Assembly (NCBI GenBank): GCA_031290635.1
Contig: JAITNE010000192.1
Coordinates: forward strand, 1-7,154
From: Tannerella sp.
GTDB lineage: Bacteria > Bacteroidota > Bacteroidia > Bacteroidales > Tannerellaceae
Length of the DNA: 7,154 nucleotides
Reading direction: 5' to 3'
This document shows positions 7,018-7,154 of the stretch, piece after piece. The position numbers and the translations under genes are program-made. The notes beneath the pieces were generated by a model. The model did not search any database. It worked only from the letters and a program-made list of their open reading frames with translations, and had not been told where the DNA came from. Position 1 is the stretch's first letter, and each line of letters starts with the position of its first letter.

Positions 7018-7054
7018 TACAGTATAATATCAATCACAAACTATCATTCACAAT

Positions 7055-7154
7055 ATGGAAAAGATGTTTTTTTTAAGTCTGGCAAGCGGAAGTAGCGGCA
7101 ACTGCTATTATCTCGGAACACAATCGTTCGGCATCCTCGTAGATGCAGGAATAG
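7055..7154 (+). CDS. Partial CDS (N-terminus): YycJ/WalJ-type metallo-beta-lactamase-fold hydrolase
   Basis: The frame opens at ATG 7055 and continues 33 codons to the right edge. It encodes MEKMFFLSLASGSSGNC, then YYLGTQSFGILVDAGI. The segment FLSLASGSSGNCYYLG...GILVDAGI matches the start of the YycJ/WalJ (VicX) group of MBL-fold hydrolases, which are cytoplasmic and thought to act as exonuclease-like nucleic-acid enzymes. The metal-binding HxHxDH motif lies beyond the window. A second possible start is the ATG at 7064, which gives MFFLSLASG and matches the usual short N-terminus equally well. No Shine-Dalgarno or clear TAnnTTTG box is seen in the 37 bases between the terminator and the start. 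Family assignment is good despite the short fragment. Confidence 0.82.
   Translation, partial: MEKMFFLSLASGSSGNCYYLGTQSFGILVDAGI

Noticed and set aside
7023..7028. Perfect TATAAT hexamer before the MBL-fold gene
   Set aside because: There is no suitably spaced -35, and Bacteroidetes use a different consensus (TAnnTTTG), so an E. coli-type -10 is likely chance in AT-rich sequence.
6657..7037. 126-codon minus-strand frame rich in Ser/Gly/Val repeats
   Set aside because: It is the antisense reading of the S16 repeat tail and runs through the terminator; its repeats are a by-product of the coding repeats.

Overview
The window looks like a chromosomal segment of a Bacteroidetes bacterium, most likely order Bacteroidales. 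Three intergenic regions carry the phylum's TAnnTTTG-type -7 promoter box, and most starts lack a Shine-Dalgarno sequence. Glycan enzymes with Bacteroides-type domain layouts dominate, and ribosomal protein S16 carries a long C-terminal extension. Sampled coding stretches run at about 50-60% GC; the first 178 bases are near 35%.

Layout from left to right. (1) Positions 1-178, minus strand: N-terminal fragment of a probable epoxyqueuosine-reductase-like iron-sulfur protein with an unusually good Shine-Dalgarno. (2) 179-279: intergenic, with a strong imperfect stem-loop at 228-271. (3) 280-2760, minus: secreted glycoside hydrolase family 2 enzyme with intact catalytic glutamates. (4) 2768-4882, minus: secreted protein with two DUF1080 (3-keto-disaccharide hydrolase/lyase-type) domains followed by a xylose-isomerase-like TIM barrel. 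Its stop lies 7 bases before the GH2 start, so the two form an operon. (5) 4883-4999: divergent promoter region with near mirror symmetry. (6) 5000-5938, plus: Tat-exported sugar-phosphate-isomerase/epimerase-like TIM barrel. (7) 6022-6945, plus: rpsP (S16) with a Pro/Glu/Thr/Ala repeat tail, then a clear intrinsic terminator. (8) 7055-7154, plus: N-terminal fragment of a YycJ/WalJ-type metallo-beta-lactamase-fold hydrolase.

Genes 3, 4 and 6 form a small divergent carbohydrate locus, with all three products predicted to be exported. The most interesting part is the DUF1080-DUF1080-TIM fusion. DUF1080 proteins and TIM-barrel partners take part in a route in Bacteroides in which a glycoside is oxidised at C3, cleaved by elimination or hydrolysis, and the enol product is hydrated. 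A single polypeptide here may combine the cleavage and hydration/isomerisation steps, next to a classical GH2 hydrolase and a second TIM-barrel enzyme. The oxidoreductase that would start such a route is not in the window, and no SusC/SusD pair is visible. The pathway assignment is therefore inference. From rpsP rightward the genes are housekeeping.
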